Notes: generated by a model not told the origin, from the sequence alone. 64,000 nucleotides of DNA from CAVPEW01 sp963703565 (GCA_963703565.1 CAVPEW010000041.1:3627-67626), one strand, 5' to 3'. Numbered from the stretch's first letter, positions 51,357 through 60,206 are shown. A program made the numbers and translations.

Positions 51357-52475
51357 GTGCGCGTGGCCGTGACCCTCGAGCAGTGCTGGCACGCCGTACC
51401 CGGCGGCACCGCCCGAGCGACCCTCGACACCGTGGCCGCCGTGGCGGCAACGGGCATGGTCGACCAGGTCGGCGTGGCCGCCCGGCACCGCCACGGGCCC
51501 GTCGCCGGCTTCGAGCCGCCCGTCGAGGTGGCTCACCTGGCCCTGCCCCGCACCGCCCTCTACGAGGCCTGGCACGGGCTTCGCTGCCCGCCGGTCCAAC
51601 GCGCGACGGGGCCCGTCGACGTCATCCACGCCACTGCGCACGTCCTGCCCCCGCCCAGCGCACCACTGGTGGCCACCGTCCACGACCTGCACTTCCTGCA
51701 CCGGCCGGACCACTTCACCCGCCATGGGGTGCGGACCTTCGAGCGCTTCGTCGCCCTGGTCCGCCGGGACGCATCGATCGTGGTGTGCCCGTCGCACGCC
51801 ACCGCGGCGGACTGCTCGGCGGCCGGGATCGACCCCGGGCGGATCCGGGTCGTGCCCTGGGGCATCGACGTGCGCCAGGTAGCTGCCGGAGCGGTCGAGG
51901 CGGTACGTCGCCGGTACGGCCTGGACCGGCCCTATGTGCTGTTCGTGGGTACGCACGAGCCGCGCAAGAACCTGCCCCGGCTCCGCGAGGCGTTCGGGCG
52001 CCTCGGCCGCAGCGACGTCGAGCTGGTGCTGGTGGGTCCGGCCGGTTGGGCCCCCCGGGGCGGCGAGGGCGCCGCTGCCGGCGTGCCGGGACGCGTTCGC
52101 GGGCTCGGCTTCGTCGGGGCCGCCGAGCGCGACGCCCTCTACGCCGGCGCCGCCGTCGTCGCCTACCCGAGCCTGCGGGAGGGGTTCGGGCTGCCGGTGC
52201 TCGAGGCGCTGGCCCAGGGGGCCCCCGTGGTGACCTCGGCGGGCACGGCGACCGCCGAGGTCGCCGGCGACGCCGCGGTGCTTGTCGACCCCACCGACAC
52301 AGCGGCCATCGCAGCGGCCCTCGCCAGCGTCCTCGACGACCCGGCGCTGGCGGGGCGGCTCCGGCTGGCGGGGCCGATGAGGGCGGCCCGCTTCGCGTGG
52401 GCCGACACCGCCCGCGCCACCCTGGCGGCCTACGCCGACGCCGTGGCGGGCGCCCGTTCGGCCGGGCGGGCCTGA
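51357..52475 (+). CDS. Family 4 glycosyltransferase
   Basis: GTG 51357 has CAGAAT 6 nt before it, a weak match to the local -10 pattern. The 372-residue GT-B protein shows the acceptor-domain VATVHDLHFLHRPDHF near 103, VVCPSHATAADC, the donor-domain start YVLFVGTHEPRKNLPRLREAF near 195 and YPSLREGFGLPVLEALAQGAPVV near 265 with the E-x7-E donor motif (EGFGLPVLE). It is the first of a plus-strand run with another GT4, a His-rich membrane protein and a nucleotidyltransferase. Substrate unknown, cytosolic or membrane-peripheral. Confidence 0.92.
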   Translation: MRVAVTLEQCWHAVPGGTARATLDTVAAVAATGMVDQVGVAARHRHGPVAGFEPPVEVAHLALPRTALYEAWHGLRCPPVQRATGPVDVIHATAHVLPPPSAPLVATVHDLHFLHRPDHFTRHGVRTFERFVALVRRDASIVVCPSHATAADCSAAGIDPGRIRVVPWGIDVRQVAAGAVEAVRRRYGLDRPYVLFVGTHEPRKNLPRLREAFGRLGRSDVELVLVGPAGWAPRGGEGAAAGVPGRVRGLGFVGAAERDALYAGAAVVAYPSLREGFGLPVLEALAQGAPVVTSAGTATAEVAGDAAVLVDPTDTAAIAAALASVLDDPALAGRLRLAGPMRAARFAWADTARATLAAYADAVAGARSAGRA

Positions 52476-52480
52476 CCACG

Positions 52481-53647
52481 ATGGAGCCCGCCGCGGCCGC
52501 GAGCGGTCAGGGCGCGGTGCCCCGGGTGCTGCTCAACCTGCTGTGGCTGGCGCCGGAGGTGGTGGGTGGCAGCGAGGAGGCCACCGTGGCACTGGTGCGC
52601 GCGCTGGCCGGCCAGCGCCCGGGCAGCCCCGGCGGGGTCGTGCTCGGGCTGGCGGCGCGGCCCGCGGTGATCCAGGCCCATCCCGATCTGGCCGAGCTGG
52701 CCGAGGCGCACATCGTGGGATTGCCGGGGGGGCGCCCGGGTCGTATCGCGGCGGAGCACACCTGGCTCGCGCTGCGCAGCCGTCGCTACGACCTCGTGCA
52801 CCACCTGGGGGGCACGATCCCGGCCCTGCGGGGTGCGCCGGCGGTGCTCACCGTGCACGACGTGCAGCCCCTCGAGTCCAGCGCCACGCACGGAGCGGCC
52901 AAGCGGGCCTACCTGGCGCGGGCCGTACCGGCATCGGTGCGCGCCGCCCGGACGGTGCTGGTGCCCAGCGAGTTCGTGCGCTCCACGGTCATCGAGCGCA
53001 CCGGCGTCGATCCCTCCCGGGTCCTGGCCGTGCCACACGCCCTGCCGGCACCCGGGCCGGCCACGGCCCCCGACGAGCTCCGGCACAAGTACCGCATCGA
53101 TGGGGAGGTCGTGCTGTACCCGGTGGTCACGTACCCGCACAAGAACCACGGGGTGCTGCTCGAGGCGTTCGCCCGGTTGCGCCGCACCCGGCCCGAGGCG
53201 CTGCTGGTGCTGCCCGGCGGGGTCGGCTCCGCGGAGCGGGAGGTGGCCGACTCGATCCGCCGCCTGGGGGTGTCGGATCGGGTGCGGCGCCTCGGACGGA
53301 TCCCGGCGGTCGACCTGGCAGGGTTGTACGGGCTCGCTCGCGTGGTCGCGTTCCCGTCGCGCTACGAGGGCTTCGGCCTCGGCGCCGCCGAGGCCCTGCT
53401 GCGGGGGGTGCCCGTCGTGGCTGCCCGAGCAGCTGCCCTGCCGGAGGTGGTGGGCGACGCCGGCGCGCTGGTAGACCCCGACGACGTCGAGGGCTGGGCC
53501 GCCGCTCTGGCGGAGGTCCTCGGCGACGACGACCGACGCGCCACCATGGCCGCTGCCGGCCCGCGCCACGCCCGCCGCTGGGACCCGGCCGCGATCGCCG
53601 GACGGACGGTGGGCGTCTACCGCGAGGCGCTGGCCGCAGACCGCTGA
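52481..53647 (+). CDS. Family 4 glycosyltransferase
   Basis: ATG 52481 lies 5 nt after the previous stop. The 388-residue GT-B enzyme has APEVVGGSEEATVALVRAL near 20, LTVHDVQPLESS near 122, LVPSEFVRSTVIERTG, VVLYPVVTYPHKNHGVLLEAF near 207 and FPSRYEGFGLGAAEALLRGVPVV near 285 (EGFGLGAAE donor motif). Its upstream open frame runs antisense to the CDP-paratose-epimerase-like gene and is not coding. It probably acts with the preceding GT4 in consecutive transfer steps. Confidence 0.91.
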   Translation: MEPAAAASGQGAVPRVLLNLLWLAPEVVGGSEEATVALVRALAGQRPGSPGGVVLGLAARPAVIQAHPDLAELAEAHIVGLPGGRPGRIAAEHTWLALRSRRYDLVHHLGGTIPALRGAPAVLTVHDVQPLESSATHGAAKRAYLARAVPASVRAARTVLVPSEFVRSTVIERTGVDPSRVLAVPHALPAPGPATAPDELRHKYRIDGEVVLYPVVTYPHKNHGVLLEAFARLRRTRPEALLVLPGGVGSAEREVADSIRRLGVSDRVRRLGRIPAVDLAGLYGLARVVAFPSRYEGFGLGAAEALLRGVPVVAARAAALPEVVGDAGALVDPDDVEGWAAALAEVLGDDDRRATMAAAGPRHARRWDPAAIAGRTVGVYREALAADR

Positions 53648-53677
53648 GGCGACTGCGGGGGCGCTGCTGCGTGCCAC

Positions 53678-53683
53678 TAGGGT
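53678..53683 (+). promoter_or_regulatory. -10 hexamer TAGGGT of a leaderless promoter
   Basis: TAGGGTCGC lies 10 nt before ATG 53694. Confidence 0.45.
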
Positions 53684-53693
53684 CGCCTTCCTC

Positions 53694-54494
53694 ATGGGCA
53701 AGGCATCGTCTTCGAAGAAGGTCGCCCGGGCCGCCCGCAGCGGCGGTGGGCGTGTCCGCTCGGGTCAGCCCCGGAGCTTCCTGTTCCCCGGGTCGGTGAC
53801 CCTCGTCGCCGTGCTGGGACTGGCCCTCATCCTCTACGCCCGCGACGACCGCCGTGACGAGGACATGGGCGGCATCCCCCAGATCGGCGACCACATCCAC
53901 TTGGCCTTCGGCGTCAACGTCTGTGGCGAGTGGAAGCCCGACGCGCCCGAGTTCGAGTCGCCGGTGGGGATCCACACCCACGGCGACGGGGTGCTGCACG
54001 TGCACCCCTTCTCCCAGCTCGGCGCCGGGGTGAACGCCACGCTGGGCCGCTTCATGCAGGACGGTCGCGAGGGCAACCCCGCCGTGGAGCTCGACATCTC
54101 CGACGACGAGCTCACGTACATGGGCGAAAAGATCGCCGAGGGCGACACGAAGTGCGAGGGGGTCGACGACCCCGAGCTGCGCATCGGCACCTGGAAGAAC
54201 GCCTCGGACGCCTCCGAGGAGCCGGCGCTGCGCACCGGCGACTACAAGGACCTGCGGCTCCAGGACGACGGTGGCGCGATCACCGTCTACTACGGCGACC
54301 CCGACGCCGACATCCCCCGGCCGCCGACGTCGTCACGCCTCGCCGAGCTGGGCGCCGCCGACGGCGGGTCCTCCCTGGCCGATCCCGAGACGGCCCAGAC
54401 CACCACCACTGCGGCGCCCGCGACCTCGGCCCCCGGGCCGGACTCCTCGGCCACCACGGCAGCACCGGCAGCGACGACCAGCACGGTCCCGTGA
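53694..54494 (+). CDS. Single-pass membrane protein with His-rich extracytoplasmic domain, unknown function
   Basis: The 266-residue protein has a basic, Ser/Lys/Arg-rich N-terminus, one helix (about 31-47, VTLVAVLGLALILYA), then an extracytoplasmic domain with the motifs GDHIHLAFGVNVCGEW and VGIHTHGDGVLHVHPFS. The paired histidines (HIH, HTH, HVH) with an adjacent Cys look like a metal site. The C-terminal 50 residues are Thr/Ala/Pro low-complexity. I do not recognise a named family. Its stop overlaps the start of the GDP-mannose pyrophosphorylase-type gene (GTGA), so the two are translationally coupled; a link to glycan metabolism is inferred only from that. Confidence 0.85.
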   Translation: MGKASSSKKVARAARSGGGRVRSGQPRSFLFPGSVTLVAVLGLALILYARDDRRDEDMGGIPQIGDHIHLAFGVNVCGEWKPDAPEFESPVGIHTHGDGVLHVHPFSQLGAGVNATLGRFMQDGREGNPAVELDISDDELTYMGEKIAEGDTKCEGVDDPELRIGTWKNASDASEEPALRTGDYKDLRLQDDGGAITVYYGDPDADIPRPPTSSRLAELGAADGGSSLADPETAQTTTTAAPATSAPGPDSSATTAAPAATTSTVP

Positions 54495-55537
54495 GGGCCG
54501 TCGTGCTCGTGGGGGGCTTCGGCACCCGCCTGCGGCCCTTGACCGACTCGTGCCCCAAGCAGATGCTGCCGGTGCTGCACCGGCCGATGATCGAGCGGGT
54601 CGTGCACCACCTCGCCGACCACGGCATCGGAGAGGCCGTGCTCTCCCTGGGCTACCGGCCCGACGCATTCCGGGATCGCTATGGCGACGGGACCTGCGCC
54701 GGGGTGGCGCTGCGTTACGCGGTCGAGCCCGAGCCGCTCGACACCGGCGGGGCCATCGCGTTCGCCGCCCGTGCTGCCGGGATCGACGAGACCTTCGTGG
54801 TGGTCAACGGCGACGTGCTGACCGACCTCGATGTGTCGGCGCTGGTCGCGTTCCATCGCGCCCGCGGTGCGGAGGGCACCGTCGCCTTGCACCGGGTCGA
54901 GGATCCTTCGGCGTTCGGCGTGGTCGCCACCGCCGAGGACGGCCGAGTCGAGGCGTTCGTGGAGAAGCCCGAGCCCGGCGAGGCGCCGAGCGATCGGATC
55001 AACGCCGGCACCTACGTGCTCGAGCCCGAGGTCCTGGCCCGCATCGGCGTCGGTGAGCGGGTCAACGTCGAGCGGGTCGTGTTCCCGGCGATGGTCGCCG
55101 ACGCGACCCTCTACGCTCTCGACGACGGCGGCGCCTACTGGATCGACGCCGGCACGCCCGACGCCTACCGGCGGGCCAACATCGACCTCGCCAGCGGATC
55201 GCGGGACCCTGACCTCGCCCGCGGATCGCGGGACCCTGACCTCGCCCGCGGATCGCGGGACCCTGCCGTCGCCCCGAGCGCCCGAATCCTGGGCACCGCC
55301 GAGCGCTCGGTCGTCGGTGAGGACTGTGTCGTCGGGCCCGCCGCCGAGGTCCACGGCTCGGTGCTGCTCCCCGGTTCCGAGGTCGCGGCGGGCGCTCGGG
55401 TGCTGGACTGCGTGCTCGGACCTCACAGCCTGGTCGGGGCCGCTGCGCACGTCGAGCGCTCGGTGCTCGGTGAGGGGGCTACCGTGGACGCCGGTGCGAC
55501 GCTGATCGACGTCCGACGCCCGGCACCAGGCTGCTAG
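54491..55537 (+). CDS. Sugar-phosphate nucleotidyltransferase, mannose-1-phosphate guanylyltransferase type
   Basis: GTG 54491 overlaps the previous stop. The 348-residue protein has VLVGGFGTRLRPLTDSCPKQMLPVL (signature GGxGTRLRPLT near 7-17), VVVNGDVLTDLDVSAL near 97, AFVEKPEPGEAPSDRINAGTYVL (EKP near 158) and YWIDAGTPDAYRRAN near 217, then a left-handed beta-helix with hexapeptide-like repeats (GTAERSVVGEDCVVGPAAEV). The order and spacing match actinobacterial ManB/Rv3264c-type GDP-mannose pyrophosphorylases. GDP-mannose would feed Gmd and the Rmd-like reductase at 59176-61685. A 27-bp repeat inserts GSRDPDLAR units between the two domains. Confidence 0.88.
   Translation: MRAVVLVGGFGTRLRPLTDSCPKQMLPVLHRPMIERVVHHLADHGIGEAVLSLGYRPDAFRDRYGDGTCAGVALRYAVEPEPLDTGGAIAFAARAAGIDETFVVVNGDVLTDLDVSALVAFHRARGAEGTVALHRVEDPSAFGVVATAEDGRVEAFVEKPEPGEAPSDRINAGTYVLEPEVLARIGVGERVNVERVVFPAMVADATLYALDDGGAYWIDAGTPDAYRRANIDLASGSRDPDLARGSRDPDLARGSRDPAVAPSARILGTAERSVVGEDCVVGPAAEVHGSVLLPGSEVAAGARVLDCVLGPHSLVGAAAHVERSVLGEGATVDAGATLIDVRRPAPGC
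55194..55265 (+). repeat. In-frame 27-bp tandem repeat, 2.7 copies
   Basis: Units start at 55194, 55221 and 55248 (the last 18 bp long) and are identical. They encode repeated GSRDPDLAR at the joint between the catalytic and beta-helix domains of the nucleotidyltransferase. Confidence 0.9.
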
Positions 55538-55661
55538 CAGCACCCGCTCAGCGGGTGCGGGCCGGCCGGGACCGGCTACGGTGCCCGCGCGGGGGCCGCC
55601 GGGGTCCGTCCACTGGGGAGAATGCATCCGAGGGACCCGGGCCCGGATGGGGAGGAAGACG

Positions 55662-57440
55662 ATGACGATCCGACACGGTGTCACGGCGCGCGCCGTGGCC
55701 GGCGGCGCGGCGCTGTCGCTCACGGCGATGCTGGTCCCGGTGCTGAGCGCGGCGCCAGCGGGGGCTGCTTCGGCCCCCGAGGTGGTCGCCTCGGGCCTGC
55801 ACGGGCCTACCAAGCTCACCTTCGACGGCGACGGGAGCCTCTACGTCGCCGAGGCCGGCACCTTCGAGCCCCCTGTCGACCCCGAGAGCTCCTGCGTGGG
55901 CAGCGGCGACGAGCAGACCTGCGTCGGCGACACGGGCGCGGTGGCCAGCGTCGACCTGGACACCGGAGACGTGACTCGCGTCGTGGAGGGCCTGCCGTCT
56001 CTGGCCGGGGCGCCGACCGACGTGGCAGTGCACGACGACGGTTCGATGGACGTGTCGATCGGTTGCGGCTGCGGCCCCGACGACCGGGGCGCGTTGGAGG
56101 CGTTCTCGGTTCTGGGGACCATCCAGCACATCGATGCCGAGGGGACGCGGACGACCCTGGCCGACATCGCCCAGTTCGAGTTCGACAACAACCCCGACTC
56201 CGGCGAGGAGGGATCAGAGCTCGACAGCAACCCGTTCGACCTGGAGTCGACCGGCGAAGGGCTGCTGGTGGCCGACGCCGGAGGAAACGACGTGCTCGCC
56301 ATCGACGGCGAGGGCACGGTGTCGCTGGCGGCGACGTTCCCGTTCCGCGACGTTCCCGCACCCCCCTTCCTGGGCGCCCCTCCGGGGACCATGATCCCGA
56401 TGCAGCCCGTGCCGACCACGGCGTCGCTGGGCGACAACGGCCTGCTCGTCAGCGGCCTTCCCGGCTTCCCCTTCCCGCCCGGCGGGGCGCTGATCTACCA
56501 CGTCGCCGAGCCCGGCGCCGAGCCGACCACCTTCGCCGGTGGCCTCAGCGGGCTCACCGACCTGGTCCAGGCACCTGACGGAACGGTGTATGCGCTGCAG
56601 TTCGCCACGGACCTGCTCGCCGCCGAGAGCGGCGGTGCATCGGCTTCGGAGCTGGTGCAGATCAGGCCCGACGGCACTCGAAAGGTCATCATGCGCGAGG
56701 GCCTGGTCACCCCCGGTGGCGTCGCCATCGGGCCCGACGGGATGATCTACGTCACCAACGACCAGTTCAACCCCGAGGGTGGCACCGTCCTGCGGGTCGA
56801 CCCCGACCAGGTGCGCGAGCCCGCCACCGCGTCGGCCTGCGACCCGACGTTGGTGCCAGGCACGCCGTACTACGAGGAGATCGCGCCAAGCTCGCATCGC
56901 GAGGCCATCGAGTGCGTCTCTGCCTGGGAGCTGCTGCAGGGTCGTGGCGACACCGGTTTCGGGCCGGGCATGGCCCTCACCCGGGGCCAGGCTGCTCTGG
57001 TCATCCAGCGGCTGCTGGCACGAGCCGGCATCGTGGCCGACGGCGAACCCGACGCCTTCGGCGACGACGACGGAACGATCTACGAGGATGCCGTCGACCT
57101 GGCTGCCGACCTGGGGATCGTGCGAGGCCTGGCCGACGGCACCTACCGGCCGCAGGCGACCCTCACACGCGGCCAGTTCGCCTCGATGCTGGCGGCGACC
57201 TGGACGGCGGTGACCGAGGTGGAGCTGTCGGGGCTCGACGCCTTCGGCGACGACGACGGCTCGGTCCACGAGGCCGCCATCAACGCGGTGGCCGACGCCG
57301 GGTGGATGATCGGTAGCTCCGCGGGCGTCTTCGAGCCCTCGTCGCCGATCACCCGGGGACAGGCCAGCTCCGCGCTGGCCCGGATGCTGTCCTCCTTCGT
57401 CGACGCCGGTGACCTCCTCGCCGTGCCCTGGGACAGCTGA
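55662..57440 (+). CDS. Secreted ScyD/ScyE-like propeller protein with SLH-like repeats
   Basis: ATG 55662 has GGGGAGGAAG before it. The 592-residue protein has a signal peptide (about 1-35, GGAALSLTAMLVPVLSAAPAGAASA in two parts), then a propeller domain with VVASGLHGPTKLTFDGDGSLYVAEAG, TDVAVHDDGSMDVSIG, GEGLLVADAGGNDVLAID and PGGVAIGPDGMIYVTND, as in ScyD/ScyE family proteins. The C-terminal 160 residues hold SLH-like repeats (AFGDDDGTIYEDAVDLAADL, AFGDDDGSVHEAAINAVADA) with TRGQxAxxLxRxL segments, the same type as in the 6260-11996 block. TACGGT at 55577-55582 is a possible -10 with a leader of about 75 nt. A surface-anchored binding protein is likely. Confidence 0.85.
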   Translation: MTIRHGVTARAVAGGAALSLTAMLVPVLSAAPAGAASAPEVVASGLHGPTKLTFDGDGSLYVAEAGTFEPPVDPESSCVGSGDEQTCVGDTGAVASVDLDTGDVTRVVEGLPSLAGAPTDVAVHDDGSMDVSIGCGCGPDDRGALEAFSVLGTIQHIDAEGTRTTLADIAQFEFDNNPDSGEEGSELDSNPFDLESTGEGLLVADAGGNDVLAIDGEGTVSLAATFPFRDVPAPPFLGAPPGTMIPMQPVPTTASLGDNGLLVSGLPGFPFPPGGALIYHVAEPGAEPTTFAGGLSGLTDLVQAPDGTVYALQFATDLLAAESGGASASELVQIRPDGTRKVIMREGLVTPGGVAIGPDGMIYVTNDQFNPEGGTVLRVDPDQVREPATASACDPTLVPGTPYYEEIAPSSHREAIECVSAWELLQGRGDTGFGPGMALTRGQAALVIQRLLARAGIVADGEPDAFGDDDGTIYEDAVDLAADLGIVRGLADGTYRPQATLTRGQFASMLAATWTAVTEVELSGLDAFGDDDGSVHEAAINAVADAGWMIGSSAGVFEPSSPITRGQASSALARMLSSFVDAGDLLAVPWDS

Positions 57441-57465
57441 GCTCACGCATCGCCAGCAGTTCGCT

Positions 57466-57496
57466 CCGGTGGCGGGGGTCGTGCCCCCGCCACCGG
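57466..57496. terminator. Bidirectional terminator between the propeller gene and cofE
   Basis: A perfect 13-bp stem (CCGGTGGCGGGGG and its complement) with a 5-nt loop TCGTG, 25 bp after the propeller gene stop and 46 bp past the cofE stop. Confidence 0.8.
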
Positions 57497-57542
57497 CGCG
57501 TCCGTCCCCGACCCGGCCCGGGCCGTGCCGGGGAGGCACGAC

Positions 57543-58247
57543 TCAGCGGAACAGGTCCTCGGCAGCGGTGCGCACCACCTCGGCGTGCACCTCGCCCCGG
57601 CCCAACCAGGCCGGGTCCACCCCTCGCACCACCGCAGCTGCGGTGGCCGTGGCCTTCCCCATGACCAGCTCGGCGGCGCCGGCGATCTCGTCCACCACGC
57701 ACACCTCGGTGACGGCCAGCTCGCGGCCGCGCTGGTCGGTGGTGCCCCGCAGGTCGACGACTGCCCGGATGCCGGCGCAGCCGATGGCCACGTCGGTCAA
57801 GCCCCGGCGCCAGGTGCGCCCGAAGGTGTCCGACACCACGATCGCCACCTCGACCCCGAGCCGGGCACGCAGCCCATCGCGCAGGCGCCGGGCCGAGCGG
57901 TCGGAGTCCTCCGGGAGCAGTGCCGCCCAGCCCTCGTCCACGTTGGACAGGTCGACCCCGGCGTTGGCGCAGACGAAGCCGTGCCGGGTCTCGGAGATCA
58001 CCAGGTCGCCGCGTCGGCGCAACACCCGGACGGACTCGTCCTCCACCACGCGCCGCTGACCGCGTGGGTCGTCGGGATCCAGGCGCACGAGGCGGCCCTC
58101 GGCCTTGGACACGACCTTCTGGGTGACCACGACCACGTCCCCGTCGGCCAGCCCCGGTTCCGCCGCCGCGAGCAGGCCGGCCAGGTCGTCGCCGGGGTGG
58201 ACCTCGGGCACTCCCGCGATGGGCCAGATGCTCAGGGGTCGGTTCAC
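57543..58247 (-). CDS. cofE: Coenzyme F420-0:L-glutamate ligase (CofE/FbiB N-terminal type)
   Basis: GTG 58247 overlaps the cofD stop as GTGA. The 234-residue protein shows PGDDLAGLLAAA, DGDVVVVTQKVVSKAEGRLV near 36, ETRHGFVCANAGVDLSNVDEG near 87, IVVSDTFGRTWRRGLTDVAIG near 136 and DEIAGAAELVMGKA near 187, which are the CofE metal- and GTP-binding motifs. It adds gamma-linked glutamates to F420-0. Unlike mycobacterial FbiB it has no C-terminal nitroreductase-like domain. Confidence 0.95.
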   Translation of the reverse strand: MNRPLSIWPIAGVPEVHPGDDLAGLLAAAEPGLADGDVVVVTQKVVSKAEGRLVRLDPDDPRGQRRVVEDESVRVLRRRGDLVISETRHGFVCANAGVDLSNVDEGWAALLPEDSDRSARRLRDGLRARLGVEVAIVVSDTFGRTWRRGLTDVAIGCAGIRAVVDLRGTTDQRGRELAVTEVCVVDEIAGAAELVMGKATATAAAVVRGVDPAWLGRGEVHAEVVRTAAEDLFR

Positions 58248-59179
58248 GCCGCCAGGACCACCTGCGCCAGAGCTGTCGCCGCGGCGACATCGGTCATGAC
58301 GGTGTCGGTCACGACCGGCTCGAGCCCCTCGGCAGCGACCCGCGACGCAGCGGTGGCATCGGCGTCGTCGAGCACGAGGGTTCCGGCCAGCCGGGCGTAG
58401 AGCCGCGCGATGCCCACCGTCGAGGGTTCGTGGCCGGTCTCGGCGAGGAGGCGGTCGGCGGGACCCTTGATCGCTACGCCGGCGACGAGGGGCGACACGG
58501 CCACCACGTCGTCGCGGCGGGCGGCCACCGCCTCGCGCACGCCCGGCACGGCCAGCAGCGGCGCGATCGACACCAGCGGGTTCGACGGGGCGATCACGAT
58601 CCGCGCCGCCCCGGCGATCGCCTCGAGCACGCCCGGGGCCGGCCGGGCGGCCTCGGCGCCCTCGAAGCGCACGGCAGCGACGGGGACCTCGTGGCGCAGC
58701 CCGACGAAGTACTCCTGGAACGAGATCTCCTCGCCCTCACGGCTGCCCGGTCCCAGCGTCACCCGGGTGCGCAGCGGATCGTCGGTCACGGGCACCAGCG
58801 TGCACGACAGGCCCCACGCCGCGGCCAGCTCGGCGGTCACCTCCGACAGCGCCGCGCCCTCGGCGATGCGATGGGTGCGGTACAGGTGGGTGCCGAGGTC
58901 ACGGTCGCCCAGCGAGAACCACTCCATGCCCGGTCCCAGCCGGGCCAGGGTCTGCATCGCCTGCCACGTCTCGCCCGCGAGCCCCCATCCGCGGTCGGCG
59001 TCGTTGGCGTCGGCGAGGGTGTAGGTGACCGTGTCGAGGTCCGGGCTCACGTGCAGGCCGTGCAGCACCAGGTCGTCTCCGACGTTGCCGACCACGACGA
59101 TCGCCGACGGGTCGGTCGCTTCGACCATGCCGCGCAGCAGCCGGGCGGCGCCGACGCCACCGGCCAGCACGACGATCAT
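58244..59179 (-). CDS. cofD: 2-phospho-L-lactate/phosphoenolpyruvate transferase (CofD/FbiA)
   Basis: ATG 59179 overlaps the gmd stop as ATGA. The 311-residue protein opens VVLAGGVGAARLLRGM, has VVGNVGDDLVLHGLHVSPDLDTVTYTLA near 28-55 (NxGDD and SPDLDTxxY), GDRDLGTHLYRT near 92, RTRV, ISFQEYFV near 151 and IAPSNPLVSIAP near 200. These are the signature regions of CofD, which joins the GPPG/EPPG nucleotide donor to Fo to give (dehydro)F420-0. It is immediately followed by cofE. The linkage to gmd is physical, without a known functional reason. Confidence 0.96.
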   Translation of the reverse strand: MIVVLAGGVGAARLLRGMVEATDPSAIVVVGNVGDDLVLHGLHVSPDLDTVTYTLADANDADRGWGLAGETWQAMQTLARLGPGMEWFSLGDRDLGTHLYRTHRIAEGAALSEVTAELAAAWGLSCTLVPVTDDPLRTRVTLGPGSREGEEISFQEYFVGLRHEVPVAAVRFEGAEAARPAPGVLEAIAGAARIVIAPSNPLVSIAPLLAVPGVREAVAARRDDVVAVSPLVAGVAIKGPADRLLAETGHEPSTVGIARLYARLAGTLVLDDADATAASRVAAEGLEPVVTDTVMTDVAAATALAQVVLAA

Positions 59180-60159
59180 GAGATCGACCGCAACCGGCCC
59201 TCGAGCAGGGCCATGTCGGCGTCGACCATCCTCGCCACCAGCTCCTCGAAGGTCGTCGCCGGCGCCCAGCCCAGCACCCTTCGGGCCTTCGCCGGGTCAC
59301 CCACGAGCAGGTCCACCTCGGCCGGGCGCACGAAGCGCTCGTCGAGCACGACGTGGCGCTCCCAGTCGAGACCGACCCGGTCGAAGGCCAGCTGGCAGAA
59401 CTCGCGCACCGAGTGCGTCTGCCCGGTGGCGACCACGTAGTCGTCGGGGTGGTCCTGTTGGAGCATGAGCCACATCGCCTCCACGTAGTCCCCCGCGAAG
59501 CCCCAGTCCCGCTGGGCGTCCAGGTTGCCCAACGCGAGGGTGTCGGTCATGCCCGCCTTGATGCGCGCCACGCCGTTGGTGATCTTGCGGGTCACGAACT
59601 CGTGGCCCCGGCGGGGGCTCTCGTGGTTGAACAGGATCCCGCTGCTGGCGTGCAGGTCGTAGGACTCCCGGTAGTTCACCGTTATCCAGTGGCCGTAGAC
59701 CTTGGCCACCCCGTAGGGCGACCGGGGGTAGAGCGGCGTGGCCTCGTCCTGGGGCACGGCCTGCACCTTGCCGAACATCTCGCTCGACGACGCCTGGTAG
59801 AAGCGGATCTCGGGGTCGACGGTACGGATCGCGTCCAGCAGGCGCGTGACGCCGAGGGCCGTGGTCTCCCCGGTGAGCACCGGCTGTCCGAAGCTGGTCT
59901 GCACGAAGGACTGGGCGGCCAGGTTGTAGACCTCGTGTGGCCGGTGCTCGCGCAGCACCGAGATCATCGAGCCCTCGTCGAGAAGGTCACCGTGGGTGAA
60001 CTCGAGCCGGTCCTGGAGGTGGGCGATGCGCTCGTAGTTGACCGTGGAGGACCGACGGACCATGCCCACCACCTCGTAGCCGTGATCGAGCAGCAGCTCG
60101 GCCAGGTAGGAGCCGTCCTGGCCGGTGATGCCTGTGATGAGAGCGCGCCGCGTCGACAT
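59176..60159 (-). CDS. gmd: GDP-mannose 4,6-dehydratase
   Basis: ATG 60159 gives 327 residues, with TACAAC 6 nt before it (near-match to the local -10) and GGAGGG about 12 nt before it. Motifs are ALITGITGQDGSYLAELLL, GMVRRSS, YNLAAQSFVQTSF, YQASSSEMFGKVQAVPQDE (T/S-S-E), YGVAKVYGHWITVNYRE (YxxxK), FNHESPRRGHEFVTRKI and LGNLDAQRDWGFAGDYVEAMW. It makes GDP-4-keto-6-deoxy-mannose, the precursor of GDP-D-rhamnose or GDP-fucose. A reductase gene for the next step is at 60768. Confidence 0.96.
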   Translation of the reverse strand: MSTRRALITGITGQDGSYLAELLLDHGYEVVGMVRRSSTVNYERIAHLQDRLEFTHGDLLDEGSMISVLREHRPHEVYNLAAQSFVQTSFGQPVLTGETTALGVTRLLDAIRTVDPEIRFYQASSSEMFGKVQAVPQDEATPLYPRSPYGVAKVYGHWITVNYRESYDLHASSGILFNHESPRRGHEFVTRKITNGVARIKAGMTDTLALGNLDAQRDWGFAGDYVEAMWLMLQQDHPDDYVVATGQTHSVREFCQLAFDRVGLDWERHVVLDERFVRPAEVDLLVGDPAKARRVLGWAPATTFEELVARMVDADMALLEGRLRSIS

Positions 60160-60195
60160 CGGGTCGTTGTACCCTCCAGGCCCGCCGGGTGCTGC

Positions 60196-60206
60196 TAGGT
60201 GGCCTA
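60196..60206. promoter_or_regulatory. Palindrome TAGGTGGCCTA between gmd and the XRE gene
   Basis: TAGG-TGG-CCTA is a perfect 4-bp-arm inverted repeat, 37 bp upstream of gmd and 77 bp upstream of the regulator start, and contains TAGG/TANNN-like -10 elements. It could be the binding site of the adjacent XRE protein. Confidence 0.35.

Noticed and set aside
55577..55582. TACGGT as a leaderless promoter for the propeller protein
   Set aside because: It is about 80 nt before the start, which has a strong GGGGAGGAAG ribosome site. It is at most a normal promoter with a leader.
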